Below, in pieces: positions 12,008-21,419 of a stretch of DNA of 64,000 nt. Below the pieces are notes generated by a model, which saw nothing but the letters and a program-made list of their open reading frames with translations, was not told where the DNA came from and ran no database searches. Position 1 is the first letter of the stretch; each line of letters opens with the position of its first letter. This DNA is from Reticulitermes speratus (taxonomy: Eukaryota; Arthropoda; Insecta; Blattodea; Rhinotermitidae): positions 4,822,585 to 4,886,584 of the forward strand of contig JAJKFL010000010.1 of the NCBI GenBank assembly GCA_021186555.1. The letters are read 5' to 3'. The translations under genes were made by a program, and so were the position numbers.

Positions 12008-12329
12008 CCTAGGCTTCATTTTTACCAACACATGCACTATATTCTTACAATAATATCGTACACCCCTACATATGTTTCGGCCGGTTACCGGCCATCCTCA
12101 GGGGGTCAAAGACTTTACAATAGACTATACATCAATTACAAAATTTGCACATCCTCTTAGAGTAAAACACTATTTCAATAAAACTGTAGTTCCCAATGAG
12201 TTCAACTTTAAACTTCTTGGGAATTTGTAGAATACAGAATTAAAATTATAAAAATTATAAATATTTTTACATGTTCTTTATTATATTTAAAAATTGACAA
12301 TATGGTGCACGGTGAATGCAATGTCAAAT
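12008..12329 (+). mobile_element. Hammerhead foldback element B
   Basis: Direct repeats ACAGGAATTGTAT at 11995-12007 and 12330-12342 (13 bp) bound it exactly. It starts near CCAACACATGCACTAT, carries a minus-strand hammerhead core at 12062-12106 and ends with TGCACGGTGAATGC. The second arm's hammerhead is missing, so this is an internally rearranged copy. The open frame 12302-12553 crosses its end and is not a gene. Confidence 0.85.
12062..12106 (-). ncRNA. Hammerhead ribozyme, intact core (element B)
   Basis: On the minus strand: CTGAGGA at 12101-12095; stem II GGCCGG-TAA-CCGGCC; GAAA at 12078-12075; palindromic stem III ACATATGT at 12075-12068; cleavage-position A at 12067 (GUA triplet); stem I ACCCC/GGGGT of 5 bp (12106-12102 with 12066-12062). 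All invariant positions of the hammerhead consensus CUGANGA...GAAA...UH are present. Position 7 is G, which the consensus tolerates. Confidence 0.85.
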
Positions 12330-12724
12330 ACAGGAATTGTATGTTTCATGAACATATAAATTTAGTTTTACTTGTTATTTGCTGTCTTCACAACTGTTTG
12401 AGATGTGATACGTGTCAATGGGCAGACAGTGATCTAAACTTATCTATTTGTGATGTGAGAGGTTTAGAAAATTCCTATAGAATTGGAGGAAATTCACACT
12501 CCTTTGCACTGGAAATTAGAGATCGGTTTAACATTACTTTAATACAGATTTAGCTTCAGCACAACGGCAACTTAATAAATTTCGACTCGGAAAAAATATT
12601 GTAACTTAAAAACATTGCAAATATTAAATTCAGTCACTGTAGACTTAAGATGGTGGTTCAAAAATTGTAATTCACAGTCTGTAAACTTTCCTAATATGGA
12701 GACTCGTAATTAAAAGAATAACGT

Positions 12725-12995
12725 AGCTATCTAACCGATTGTGACCTGCGCTCTTTTGGGGTATTACGCAGCGTAGAGTGGTAAATATGTACCGACGTTT
12801 CGGGACAACTTATTAGTCCCATCTTCAAGGATCAAGAAATCCAAGAACTTGACCCTTGAAGATGGGACCCGATAGGTTGTCCCGAAACGTCGGTACAAAA
12901 CTACCACTCAACGCTGCGTAATATCCCAGAAGAGCGCAGATCTCTCCTATGTCGCGACGGAAGCCTTAAATCACGCATTATCTTGTTGTTTCATT
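12725..12995. mobile_element. Foldback family 2 element
   Basis: Arms TGCGCTCTTTTGGGGTATTA (12748) and ATATCCCAGAAGAGCGCAGA (12920). Inner boxes are CGACGTTTCGGGACAAC (12793) and GTTGTCCCGAAACGTCGG (12874), with GAAGATGGGACCCGATAGG between. The right end GACGGAAGCC-TTAAATCACG matches the other copies. Confidence 0.85.
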
Positions 12996-13231
12996 ATTTT
13001 TCCAATCTTGTCCCAAATATTGCCCCGTGCGTTGATGGTTGCTGTACTCCGGGTGTTTGAGATTGTAAATTACTTCTTAGTTTTGAACGACGGTAATCAG
13101 TGAGCCGTCATCTCGGCTGGAAGAGTACTGGCAGTTATTTTACCATCGGATATACTTGGATTTCCTGCTAAGTATTCTTCAAGCGATTTAGTGTTTTGAA
13201 AATAAAATTCCAACATGTATATCCGAAAGAA

Positions 13232-13621
13232 GTCGACCTCGGTGGACTAGTGGTTAGCGTGCTCGCCACTGGACCCAAGGTTCGCGGGTTCGATCCCGAC
13301 CGAGGTCGATGGAGCACCACATCCTTCGGAGGGGAAGTAAAGCCGTCGGTCCCATGTCGTAGATTTACGGCATGTAAAAGAACCTTACGGCATGAATAAA
13401 AATGTTGCGTAAGCCAAATTGCCTCCATTTCTCATCCAAGTCTCCTGACTGCCTGCCAGATGGCTCTGGCGTGCACATCAGGATCGATAGAACACTAAGC
13501 GCGGCTAGCTGGCCGGTCACCAGCTGCCATGAATGCGCATGACTTAGTAACCTCGACAAGAGGAGGCAAGAGGAGGCCCAGGCCCATACAGGGCTGTTGA
13601 GCCAAGAATTATTATTATTAT
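13232..13621 (+). mobile_element. SINE B, full-length copy
   Basis: The tRNA-derived head has an A-box-like TGGACTAGTGGTTAGCGTG and a B box GGTTCGATCCC, both internal pol III promoter elements. The body contains GGAGGGGAAGTAAAGCCGTC, TAGATTTACGGCATGTAAAA, CTCATCCAAGTCTCCTGACT and CAGATGGCTCTGGC. The tail is CAGGGCTGTTGAGCCAAG followed by (ATT)n. Target-site duplication TATATCCGAAAGAA at 13218-13231 and 13622-13635. Open frames here are read-through of the SINE. Confidence 0.93.
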
Positions 13622-13659
13622 TATATCCGAAAGAACGTTGTTTAATTGGAGATTTTCTA

Positions 13660-13840
13660 CGCTTTGCCCACTTGTCCTTCTGGTAAAAGGAATATTTGCA
13701 CGAATATGAATACCGAACATTGGTGTAATTTTGTGATAGGGGAAAACTATCTAACTTTGTTCACCAATTGTTGGCCTGAGAAAGAACCTCAGCCTCCGCA
13801 GTGAGGCTCCAGCGACTAACCGCCTCCGAAGACTAAAATT
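13660..13840 (-). mobile_element. SINE E fragment (minus strand)
   Basis: Contains TTGTCCTTCTGGTAAAAGG, GGTGTAATTTTGTGATAGGG and CAGCCTCCGCAGTGAGG with CGACTAACCGCCTCC, matching the order of the full copy at 40938-41220. Confidence 0.6.
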
Positions 13841-14203
13841 ACGAGTACTTGGCACTGTACATAAGAATTCAATTCGTATTTCACAAAGAATGAAGCGTGC
13901 GCGCTGGAAAACTACTTGTTAAGTGCTGTATGCAGAAATACTAGTTCTTTAATGCGAAAATAATGCAGAAGGGACATCTGGTGTTAAAGATGGCGATTAA
14001 TGTAGTTATCACTGGGTTTGAAAAGATTGAAAACGTCTAAATTTCGTCATTTTTATAGATTTCTGTTGCGAAGCCTCTTAAAGACACAAAGAACCAACCC
14101 ACAAATATCCGTATGTTAAACAGCTGAAGTAAATTATTATTAATAATACATTAACCAACTTATACACTTAATAAAATACATTCAGAAGTATAAGACTCCT
14201 ATA

Positions 14204-14247
14204 AACTCCTACATGTTTCGACACCGAGGTGCCGTCATCAGGGAGTT
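14204..14247 (-). ncRNA. Hammerhead ribozyme, intact core (element C, minus)
   Basis: Minus strand: CTGATGA at 14241-14235, stem II CACC-TC-GGTG, GAAA at 14219-14216, palindromic stem III ACATGT, cleavage-position A at 14210. Stem I AACTCC/GGAGTT is 6 perfect bp (14247-14242 with 14209-14204). The stem I sequence differs from element B while pairing is kept. Confidence 0.87.
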
Positions 14248-14312
14248 ATTGTGACAAAGGAATACAAGGAGTATAATTTAAGCGTGTTGGCTTTACACTC
14301 CGTTATCCAGTT

Positions 14313-14355
14313 AACTCCCTGATGATGGCACCTCGGTGCCGAAACGTCCAGGATT
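14313..14355 (+). ncRNA. Hammerhead ribozyme core (element C, plus; stem I decayed)
   Basis: CTGATGA at 14319-14325, stem II GGCACC-TC-GGTGCC and GAAA at 14341-14344, followed by CGTC. The 3' side reads CCAGGATT instead of GGAGTT, so stem I with AACTCC (14313-14318) is broken while the catalytic core and stem II persist. Confidence 0.7.
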
Positions 14356-14871
14356 TTATAAAAGTTTCATACTTCTGAATGTATTTAATTAATTGATAAA
14401 TTGCAAGGCATGAATAACATAAAACATGTAAAGCAAAGAAATGGTAAAATGTTATTTGTCACAATGGACGCCTTGTTTTGGACAATATTAAGTGTCCGTG
14501 ACGTAGCTGAGTGACGCTTTCAAAAAAAAAAAAACACGCAGCGTTAAACGGAATAACTTTCTAGTTGGAGTCACAGTGGTTAACGCTGTGGCACGGATAT
14601 CTGTCTTTTCCCTTTTGTCTTGTCTTGAAATCGCTTTGGCTGTTTGACAAAACATTGCATTGTAACGCATGGAATGGAGTGTCGCACTATATAAGTTGTT
14701 TCTGTGACTGTGACAGGGGTGTGTAAAACAGCACGGAGCAGAGCCTTCTCTGTAAATAGGAGATGAGACTGCAGGCAAAATATTCCCCATTTTTGATCAA
14801 ACGAATCTAGTACTAGATATTATTCTGAGTCAGATAGCATCCAGTGCACAACGTCGAGCACTTTTATAACT

Positions 14872-15657
14872 TCTAACCCTTTAAAGCCCAGTGGTTACTA
14901 TATGTACCACCAGGTTTAGTATTCACAAATTCTACGTTCTGCCCACACAGTGTATTTATGTGTTTTGTGTGGATCTCAGAACAAACAGCGATTATTTCAC
15001 TGTACAACATTAACTGACTGGTTTGTATAACTGAGACGGAGTGTGTTTACTGCGCGGTACGGACTGTATTTATGTGTTTTGTGTGGATCTCCGAACAAAC
15101 AGCGATTATTTCACTGTACAGCATTAACTGACTGGTTTGTATAACTGAGACGGAGTGTGTTTACTGGGCGGTACGGACTGAGTCTTTATATGTACACACC
15201 TAAAGCCCAGTGGTTAATATATGTACCACCATGTTTAACACTCACAAATTCTACGTTCTGCCCACACAGTGTATTTACGTGTTTTGTGTGGATCTCAGAA
15301 CAAACAGCGATTATTTCACTGTACAACATTAACTGACTGGTTTGTATAACTGAGACGGATGTGTGTTTACTGCGCGGTACGGACTGTATTTATGTGTTTT
15401 GTGTGGATCTCAGAACAAACAGCGATTATTTCACTGTACAGCATTAACTGACTGGTTTGTATAACTGAGACGGAGTGTGTTTACTGCGCGGTACGGACTG
15501 TATTTATGTGTTTTGTGTGGATCTCAGAACAAACAGCGATTATTTCACTGTACAGCATTAACTGATTGGTTTGTATAACTGAGACGGAGTGTGTTTACTG
15601 CGCGGTACGGACTGGATCTTTAAATATAATTCAGTTTCATTTGTATTTAAAGGGTTA
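14872..15657 (+). mobile_element. 114-bp minisatellite element with 12-bp TIRs (two heads in tandem)
   Basis: Perfect terminal repeats TAACCCTTTAAA (14874-14885) and TTTAAAGGGTTA (15646-15657); if the outer TA is the target, this is TA-flanked. The head AGCCCAGTGGTTACTATATG, GTACCACC and ACGTTCTGCCCACACAGTG occurs twice (14886 and about 15203), each followed by 2-3 units of the 114-bp repeat. Two elements therefore appear fused head-to-tail. No transposase. Confidence 0.85.
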
Positions 15658-15840
15658 TCACACATACTTCTATTATCTTCCTATCTAAGCCTTGCGCTTT
15701 TCAAGTTTGTGTTTGGCAAAATTCAGTTACATAGGAAGGATACTAGCCAATCAAAATCGCTGGCAGGAAAAAATTAAGAGGAGATTAAATCTGGGAACTG
15801 TCTGAGATCATTAGGTACAGAATCTTTTGTCTTATCCTTT

Positions 15841-15991
15841 GGTATCTAAGAATATAAATATTAAATAAAATTTAATATTTATATTCTTATATACCATATT
15901 TTACATCCATATAAGACAAAAGAAAAAATTAGTTTTCTGCATACTATGCAGAAAACTAATTTTGCCTGGTATCTTATATGGATGTAAAATT
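15841..15991. repeat. Nested inverted repeats
   Basis: First hairpin at 15841-15894 (GGTAT...ATACC with AGAATATAAATATTAAA arms). Second at 15898-15990 (ATTTTACATCCATATAAG against CTTATATGGATGTAAAAT). Inside the second, AAATTAGTTTTCTGCATA pairs with TATGCAGAAAACTAATTT at 15927-15963. No known element ends recognised. Confidence 0.85.
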
Positions 15992-16029
15992 TGTTCTCTC
16001 ACGTTGACTAAGAATAGTCGAGAATGCAA

Positions 16030-16430
16030 TGCTAACGAAATAAATTTGGGCCCAAGAGAAAAGAGGTAATATGAGACTGGGCAAAATGACATAAAGATGA
16101 ACTTTATGTACTCTTCAGATAGATTGTTCGGATGATCAAATCAAGGACCATGAGATGGGAGAGGCATGTGGCACGAATGAGAAAGAACAGATATGCATAC
16201 AGGGTTGTGGTGGGGGGAATATTATTAAATTGGATATGCAGGAAATCGGATCGGAGAACATGGACTTGATAAAATGGTTCAGGATGGAGGTAAGCCGCGG
16301 GCTGTTGTGAAAACGGTGATGAAATTTGTTTTCATAAAATACGGTGGATTTTTTTGGTTTGGGGAGGAGCTGTTAGCTACTCAAGAGGAACTTCTTTCTA
16401 CAAAGCTATTTAGTTAGTGTTTTCCTTGCT
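16030..16430 (+). pseudogene. LINE family 2, 3' ORF fragment
   Basis: Frame-broken remnant reading KFGPKRKEVI, then RMIKSRTMRWERHVARM and RYAYRVVVG, and near the end GLDKMVQDGG with a degenerate A-V-V-K-T-V-M-K tail. The RMIKSR-x-MRW-x-x-HVARM block is characteristic of the basic C-terminal region of an insect LINE ORF. Several stops and shifts. Sister fragments lie at 26108, 26640, 58975 and 59590. Confidence 0.7.
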
Positions 16431-16494
16431 TGCTTCATAGCCACTTATGCTTATTCTGATTGATTTAATGATCTAATAACTGGAGTAATAGGCG

Positions 16495-16720
16495 AAGAAC
16501 TGTCACTCACCGCCGAAACCCGGCTTCGATTCCAGGCCAGTCCCCTAGGGATTTGTGGTTAAGAAAACGGAACTTGGACAGGTTTTATCCCAGTAAGTCA
16601 GTTTCCCCTTGTCGGTATGCTTCACACTCACATTTCCTTCATCTATAACCGACGCCAAATAACCTTAGCAATTGACAGCGTCGTTAAATAACTCATCTCC
16701 CTTCTCCTTCCTAAGTACAA
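16495..16720 (+). mobile_element. Degenerate tRNA-like SINE (E-related)
   Basis: B-box-like GGCTTCGATTCCAGGCC (16522), then TTTGTGGTTAAGAAAACGG, TTGGACAGGTTTTATCCC and the end GACAGCGTCGTTAAATAA. The middle resembles the SINE E body; the A box is not clear. Confidence 0.45.
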
Positions 16721-16756
16721 AGTCCCTCTTTATGACATCTTATCCCTACTTCCTTC

Positions 16757-17038
16757 GCTGGGATAGCTCAGTCGGTATAGCGACTGGCTACGGGTTGGAC
16801 GGTCCGGGGTTCGAATCCCGGTGGGGATGAGATATGCCGCACCTGTCCAAACCAGCCCTGGGGCCCATCCAACCTCCTGTACAATGGGTACCGATTCTTT
16901 CCCGGTGGTAAAGCGATCTGGGCGTGGAGTTGACCACCCACTCCCATCTAGCGCTGACGTTAAAGAAAGAGTAGACCTATACGTCTACTCCCCTTCTGGG
17001 CCTTCATGGCCTGTTCTAGGGTGAAGTTTATCTTTTTT
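16757..17038 (+). mobile_element. SINE D, well preserved
   Basis: The head GGGATAGCTCAGTCGGTATA (A box) and GGTCCGGGGTTCGAATCCC (B box) is clearly tRNA-derived. Body: CCCTGGGGCCCATCCAACC, GGGTACCGATTCTTTCCC, GTTGACCACCCACTCCCATC. The tail CTTCATGGCCTGTTCTAGGG ends in a T-rich stretch. Not a functional tRNA gene, because the 3' half does not close an acceptor stem. Open frame 16821-17024 is read-through. Confidence 0.88.
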
Positions 17039-17661
17039 TAGTTCTATCTTTTTTTCTTTTTACTCTGAGTCTTGCTAGGCGGAACTGTTGGTTGGCCAGT
17101 ATGTCACATTCCTTACCGCTAATGTAACCTGCTCTGTCACATAACTGTATTGTCATGTGTTAAGTGAATTACAAAGTGCAGTGCCCTTACAGTAAGTGCC
17201 GGCCCTACAATGGTGATCTGAGAGCCGTGTGGAAGAACAGTCCTGTCTTTTGAAATGTGACGTGATGCAGGATAATGTTTAGGTTGCAGTGTTTCGGAGA
17301 GGTTTTCTGTCTCCCTCTTCAAAGTATTGTAAAGAGAGCAGCAAGCTTGTAGTGTTTGCTGAGTTTCTGTTTCAATTGTGTAAAAATAATCATAGCTGTA
17401 ATAAAGAGGAATTGGAAGAGACAAACAAGAAAATAAGGAAAAAAGAATGAAGGAGGAAGTCAAGAAAGTAGAAGGGAAGATGGAGGAACAAAATGGTGCA
17501 AGTGTTTCTGATGATTGTGTTAACGTACATTAGACAGGCAATTAATGTGTCATGAAATTTATATTATTCATACCGTGCATTGTTAGTCCATCGTACGCCT
17601 CTTTAACCAACTAATGCACACTTATTATTCTATATTATACAACACAATTTACCATAAAACT

Positions 17662-17708
17662 AGTCCGACATGTTTCGAATCCCTATTTTGGGATCATCAT
17701 CAGAGACT
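17662..17708 (-). ncRNA. Hammerhead ribozyme, intact core (element D, minus)
   Basis: Minus strand: CTGATGA at 17703-17697, stem II ATCCC-(AAAATA)-GGGAT, GAAA at 17676-17673, palindromic stem III ACATGT, C at the cleavage position 17667 (GUC triplet, the commonest natural hammerhead site). Stem I AGTCT/GGACT has 5 bp (17708-17704 with 17666-17662), one of them G-U. Confidence 0.88.
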
Positions 17709-17860
17709 TTGACAGTACTCTCCTAGCCTTCTACACGTAGACACACAACTTCTGATGCACTGTGGACCCAGAAAACAACTCAGATATTCTACATTTTAAC
17801 TTTTGTACTTTTACAGTGTACCATTATTGTTGATTTGTAATCTGTATAATTCATAATCCA

Positions 17861-17907
17861 ATTCCCTGATGATGATCCCAAAATAGGGATTCGAAACATG
17901 TCGGAAT
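17861..17907 (+). ncRNA. Hammerhead ribozyme, intact core (element D, plus)
   Basis: CTGATGA at 17866-17872, stem II ATCCC/GGGAT, GAAA at 17893-17896, stem III ACATGT, GUC at 17900-17902. Stem I ATTCC/GGAAT is 5 perfect bp (17861-17865 with 17903-17907). The opposite arm of the same element uses AGTCT/GGACT, so the two stems changed independently and both kept pairing. Confidence 0.9.
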
Positions 17908-17929
17908 AGTTTTACGGTAAATTGTATTT

Positions 17930-18326
17930 TATGTGTTTGTTTTTTTGTTTGTTTTTCCGTGTCGCTCCAACGCAGAGCATAGGGGCCTCCATTCGGAGGT
18001 TTCTATGGTCATATGCGTTGATGTAGTGAGTGACCAGCCCACTGACCGCACAAGTTCTACTCAATCCTGATTTGACTGCCAGAGCCATCTGGCAGGCAGT
18101 CAGGAGACTTGGGTGAGAAATGGCCGCTGAATTTTGCTTACGAAACATCTCTATTTATGCCCGTAATGTTCTTTTACATGCCATAAATCTACGACATGGC
18201 CGACGGCTTTACTTCCCCTCCGGATTTTTATCACCCTTAAAAATCCATCGACCTCGGTCGGGATCGAACCCGCGAACCTTGGGTCCAGTGCCGAGCACGC
18301 TAACCACTAGTCCACCGTGGGCGACA
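17930..18326 (-). mobile_element. SINE B inserted in element D (minus strand)
   Basis: Reverse-oriented body (GAGCCATCTGGCAGGCAGTC, CGACGGCTTTACTTCC, CATCGACCTCGGTCGGGATC) and head CTAACCACTAGTCCACC. Flanks AAATTGTATT and AAATTATATT form an imperfect 10-bp duplication. Removing it restores the right arm of the hammerhead element. Confidence 0.88.
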
Positions 18327-18397
18327 AATTATATTGTATAATAAAGAATAATAAGTATGCTTTGGTTGGTTAAAGAGATGTATAATAATGTATCATG

Positions 18398-19980
18398 CTT
18401 TTCATAAGAGGCGGACCAGGATTCAATCACAGAGGACCCGGTACAATAGGCTACAGTCGTGGTTGACAGCGAAGAGATTAAGTAAAGATTTCCTCTCCAA
18501 TTACAAATATCACGCCGTGACTTCAGCTTAGAGGCATCCTCCCGGCTTGTTGAAGAATATTCTGAGGGTTTGCAAATGCATCAGCTGTGTCAGGGAGAAC
18601 AGATAGGCACAGAGCACTGAATCTATTTCAAGTAATATTTACAGCGCCAAATTCTGTTCTCGTTGACTTCTACTGGAGCTTTGTGATAATTATGTGATGA
18701 GATGTGCCGTTTATACTGAAGAATTGCCACATGCAGGTCTGAGGATATGTTTCTACTGCAGAAACTCGGATATACTTTTGTTCTCCTATTATATCTCTTT
18801 GCTTCTGAAGGGCTTTTTAGCGAAAATTATCCGTGAATTTTATTCTTAACTAACCACGTGATTTGTTTTCGTCTGATCTAGCACTGAATTACATTTCGTC
18901 TACGACTACTGCAAGTAACAAACCTCCCAACTATTTTAAAACTGAATCGATATATATCGAATTTTACCACCACGCGCTGCTCCACTGCATTTTTACCCTC
19001 AATCACTTATTCATTCTTAAAGGGAATTAAAGGTTAATATCTTCTAGTGGAGGGCTCAAATTTAGTTTTTCTATGTTACAGTAGATGCTGAAGTGTTTCT
19101 TTTGCAATCCAGTAAGAATGGCCGAAAGTTTAGAATCTACAGAGAAATAAGCACCGATATGCTGGACAGATTCTGATTATATTTGGCACGACGCATGGCA
19201 TAGTTATCCTGAAACTTGTGAAGGAATTTCAAGCTCCTATCTATTTTTCCTGATTGGTTAAGATTGCCAAAGGCAGATACCTTTATTACGTCTTCTAAAT
19301 ACATATCTCACACATATTGCAGGCCTATACACAGTTGATTCGAACAAATTTCAGTATAATTTAAGTTATATTGTAAATCAAAGAAATGTGACTTTTTTTT
19401 AACTTGTCCCGAATAGAATTTACTGCGTCAAGTTATTTCACGAGCCCTTCATGTGAATACATTTATTATAGAACTTACACACAGCGAGATTATCAAATTT
19501 TAATATATATATGACGTACAGCGAGAAGTTGCCTGTGCTAATGTAGGCCAGAAAAATAATTAGGTGGACAACCGCAAGTTTGTTCTTTGTGGAAGGAATT
19601 CCAAAGAAGTGGAAGCTTAAAATAATGCGTGCATTAAGTAGACTATGCAGTAATGTGTCATGTAGGTTAAGAACAGAAGTCATTTCTACGGAAGAAATTA
19701 CCTCTATGAAATACAGTACGAACAGGAATATCTTCTGTGTCTAAGCATTATTGCCAGCAAGTGTATTGTGGCTTGGAAATAAAGATCACGCTTTTCTCAT
19801 TAGACGGAAATGGGTGGCGAATCTCAAAATTTGGTTACTTTGCATCCGGAAAAAAAGATGAAGGGAAAAGAGAGAGAGAAAGAGGGAAATAATCAAAGGA
19901 ACTCCGAAGAAAGAGCTGTTTTCTTTAAGGTTCTGTTATTCTGGGAAATGGAGAGTGTCGAAAGGTAGAAGTTGCCTTCG
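18398..19980. other. Unassigned sequence
   Basis: No supportable gene or familiar repeat. The open frame 19438-19683 (minus) has no recognisable motif. Confidence 0.5.
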
Positions 19981-19984
19981 TTTC

Positions 19985-20110
19985 GGAGAAGTGTATTGCC
20001 TCTATACTCATGATCAAGCCGTTCAAGAACGACCCTGAACGTGGGACACTAAGTTCCTCCGAAACGTCGGTAACAGCTTACCGACTGACACGGCGTCACA
20101 TTCCGGACAG
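19985..20110. mobile_element. Partial foldback family 2 copy
   Basis: CTCCGAAACGTCGGTAACAG (20057) and CACGGCGTCACATTCCGG correspond to a diverged right half of the family 2 element. The left half is missing. Confidence 0.55.
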
Positions 20111-20269
20111 ATCCAAATTTTAATCAACACATCTATGATAACTTCATGTTATTATCCAAATAATGGTCATTGTTGGGATTTTAATTCGGGTAGTGAAGGC
20201 TTGTTGCGACGTTTCGTAGTGACTGAATCTCGTTCAGGTTGGATCATGAAGGAACTCAGAGGAAGTATT

Positions 20270-20495
20270 TCAGATTTCCGCCTCGATGTAGAAGAGATCT
20301 GCTCTCTTCTGTGATGTTACGCTGCGTAGAGTAGTAATTCTGTACCGACGTTTCGGGACAACCTCTCGGTCACATATTCAAGTGTCGAGTGGATTTCTTG
20401 ACCTTCGAAGATGTGACCCGATAGGTTGTCCCGAAACGTCGGTACAGAATTACAACTCTACGCTGCGTAATACCCCAGAAGAGCGCAGATCTTAT
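20270..20495. mobile_element. Foldback family 2 element
   Basis: The left arm GAGATCTGCTCTCTTCTGTG...CGACGTTTCGGGACAACC faces the right arm GGTTGTCCCGAAACGTCGG...CCCAGAAGAGCGCAGATC. The frame 20382-20687 crosses it and is not a gene. Confidence 0.85.
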
Positions 20496-21419
20496 ATGGG
20501 AGAAATAATTTGTCAGTTATGTAAAAAGCTCACAGTGAATTTCGCTAATCAGAACTACGAAACGGGAATAGGACATTATGCTTCCCATTATGCTTCCCTC
20601 ATTCTTTTTTTTTTTAAGTTGCTGGGTGATTCCCAAAGCTGGTCTACGCGTTTTGGTAAAGAGAAAACTTTCGTCCGTGCATTATAAGTCCACTAGTTAT
20701 AAAGAGTGGACAAGAAATATTTTGTCAACCCCTGGAACAAAACTTCAGAGTCGAAAATAATTTTGGCAGCGTTCCTTTGTCACTCACTCGCTTCCTCTAA
20801 TGAGCTAGAAACAAGAGAGGAAGGGAGAGATCCGCTCTGTTTACTCTCGAACAGGATTGTCATTTGCATTCTTAATGGTTGATTACAACCAGAAGTCCTT
20901 TTCGACTTAATGTATAGTTATGCTCTTTCACTCGGCTAATGGTGTAGGCAGAGCAAATGTTGAGTGTAGTGCGATGGCGGGTACGACAGATTGATATGAG
21001 AAACGGGAAGTCTCAGAAATATCTTGCTGGTAAAGAAGAGCAAGGATGATGTTTTTGAGGGTTGGAGGAGGAAGAAAAAAAATAATAAAGAATTTGAAAT
21101 ATTTCTTCTTGACTTCTGCATGATGAAGTGGTTTGCTGTTTAGTACAGACTGAAACAGACGCACTTTTTTTTTTATGTTAGGAGGGTAAATAAGTTTAGT
21201 TTTAAATTCTGGCTGCAGACATTCCACGCTGTAGTTTTATTTATCATTTAACGAAGCATTTATATTACAAAGTTTTAAATATAGTGTCGACTATTGTAGC
21301 TTCCTGAAAACTTTAAAAAAAAAAAACTATTTTATATTACCATCGCTATTGAATGACGGCTGCTATCCAGATGCTGAATATTTCCTTCAATTCCAACAGT
21401 TAATGGTGACGACAGTGCT

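Larger units (their letters stand above)
14150..14405. mobile_element. Hammerhead foldback element C
   Basis: The arms carry ACATTCAGAAGTAT (about 14178) and ATACTTCTGAATGT (about 14371), and each holds a hammerhead motif in opposite orientation. Outer boxes are AACCAACTTATACAC at the left and ATTTAATTAATTGATAAATT at the right. A direct repeat was not identified. Confidence 0.75.
17555..18385 (-). mobile_element. Hammerhead foldback element D (interrupted by SINE B)
   Basis: Bounded by TAATGTGTCATG (17543-17554) and TAATGTATCATG (18386-18397), an 11/12 direct repeat. The end box TACCGTGCAT at 17571-17580 gives minus orientation. Arms start with CCAACTAATGCACACTTAT (left) and end AATAAGTATGC-TTTGGTTGG (right). 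Both arms carry intact hammerheads. SINE B split the right arm at about 17930. Confidence 0.85.

Noticed and set aside
13232-13310. tRNA-like sequence with a clear B box
   Set aside because: Repeated as the head of SINE B at seven loci with target-site duplications, so it is a SINE promoter, not a tRNA gene.
14575-14620. tRNA-like SINE head (CACAGTGGTTAACGCTGTGG)
   Set aside because: Only an A-box-like word; no B box or body could be aligned.
16757-16830. Possible genuine tRNA gene (A and B boxes good)
   Set aside because: Continues into a SINE body seen elsewhere in reverse at 59322; the acceptor stem does not close at the expected position.
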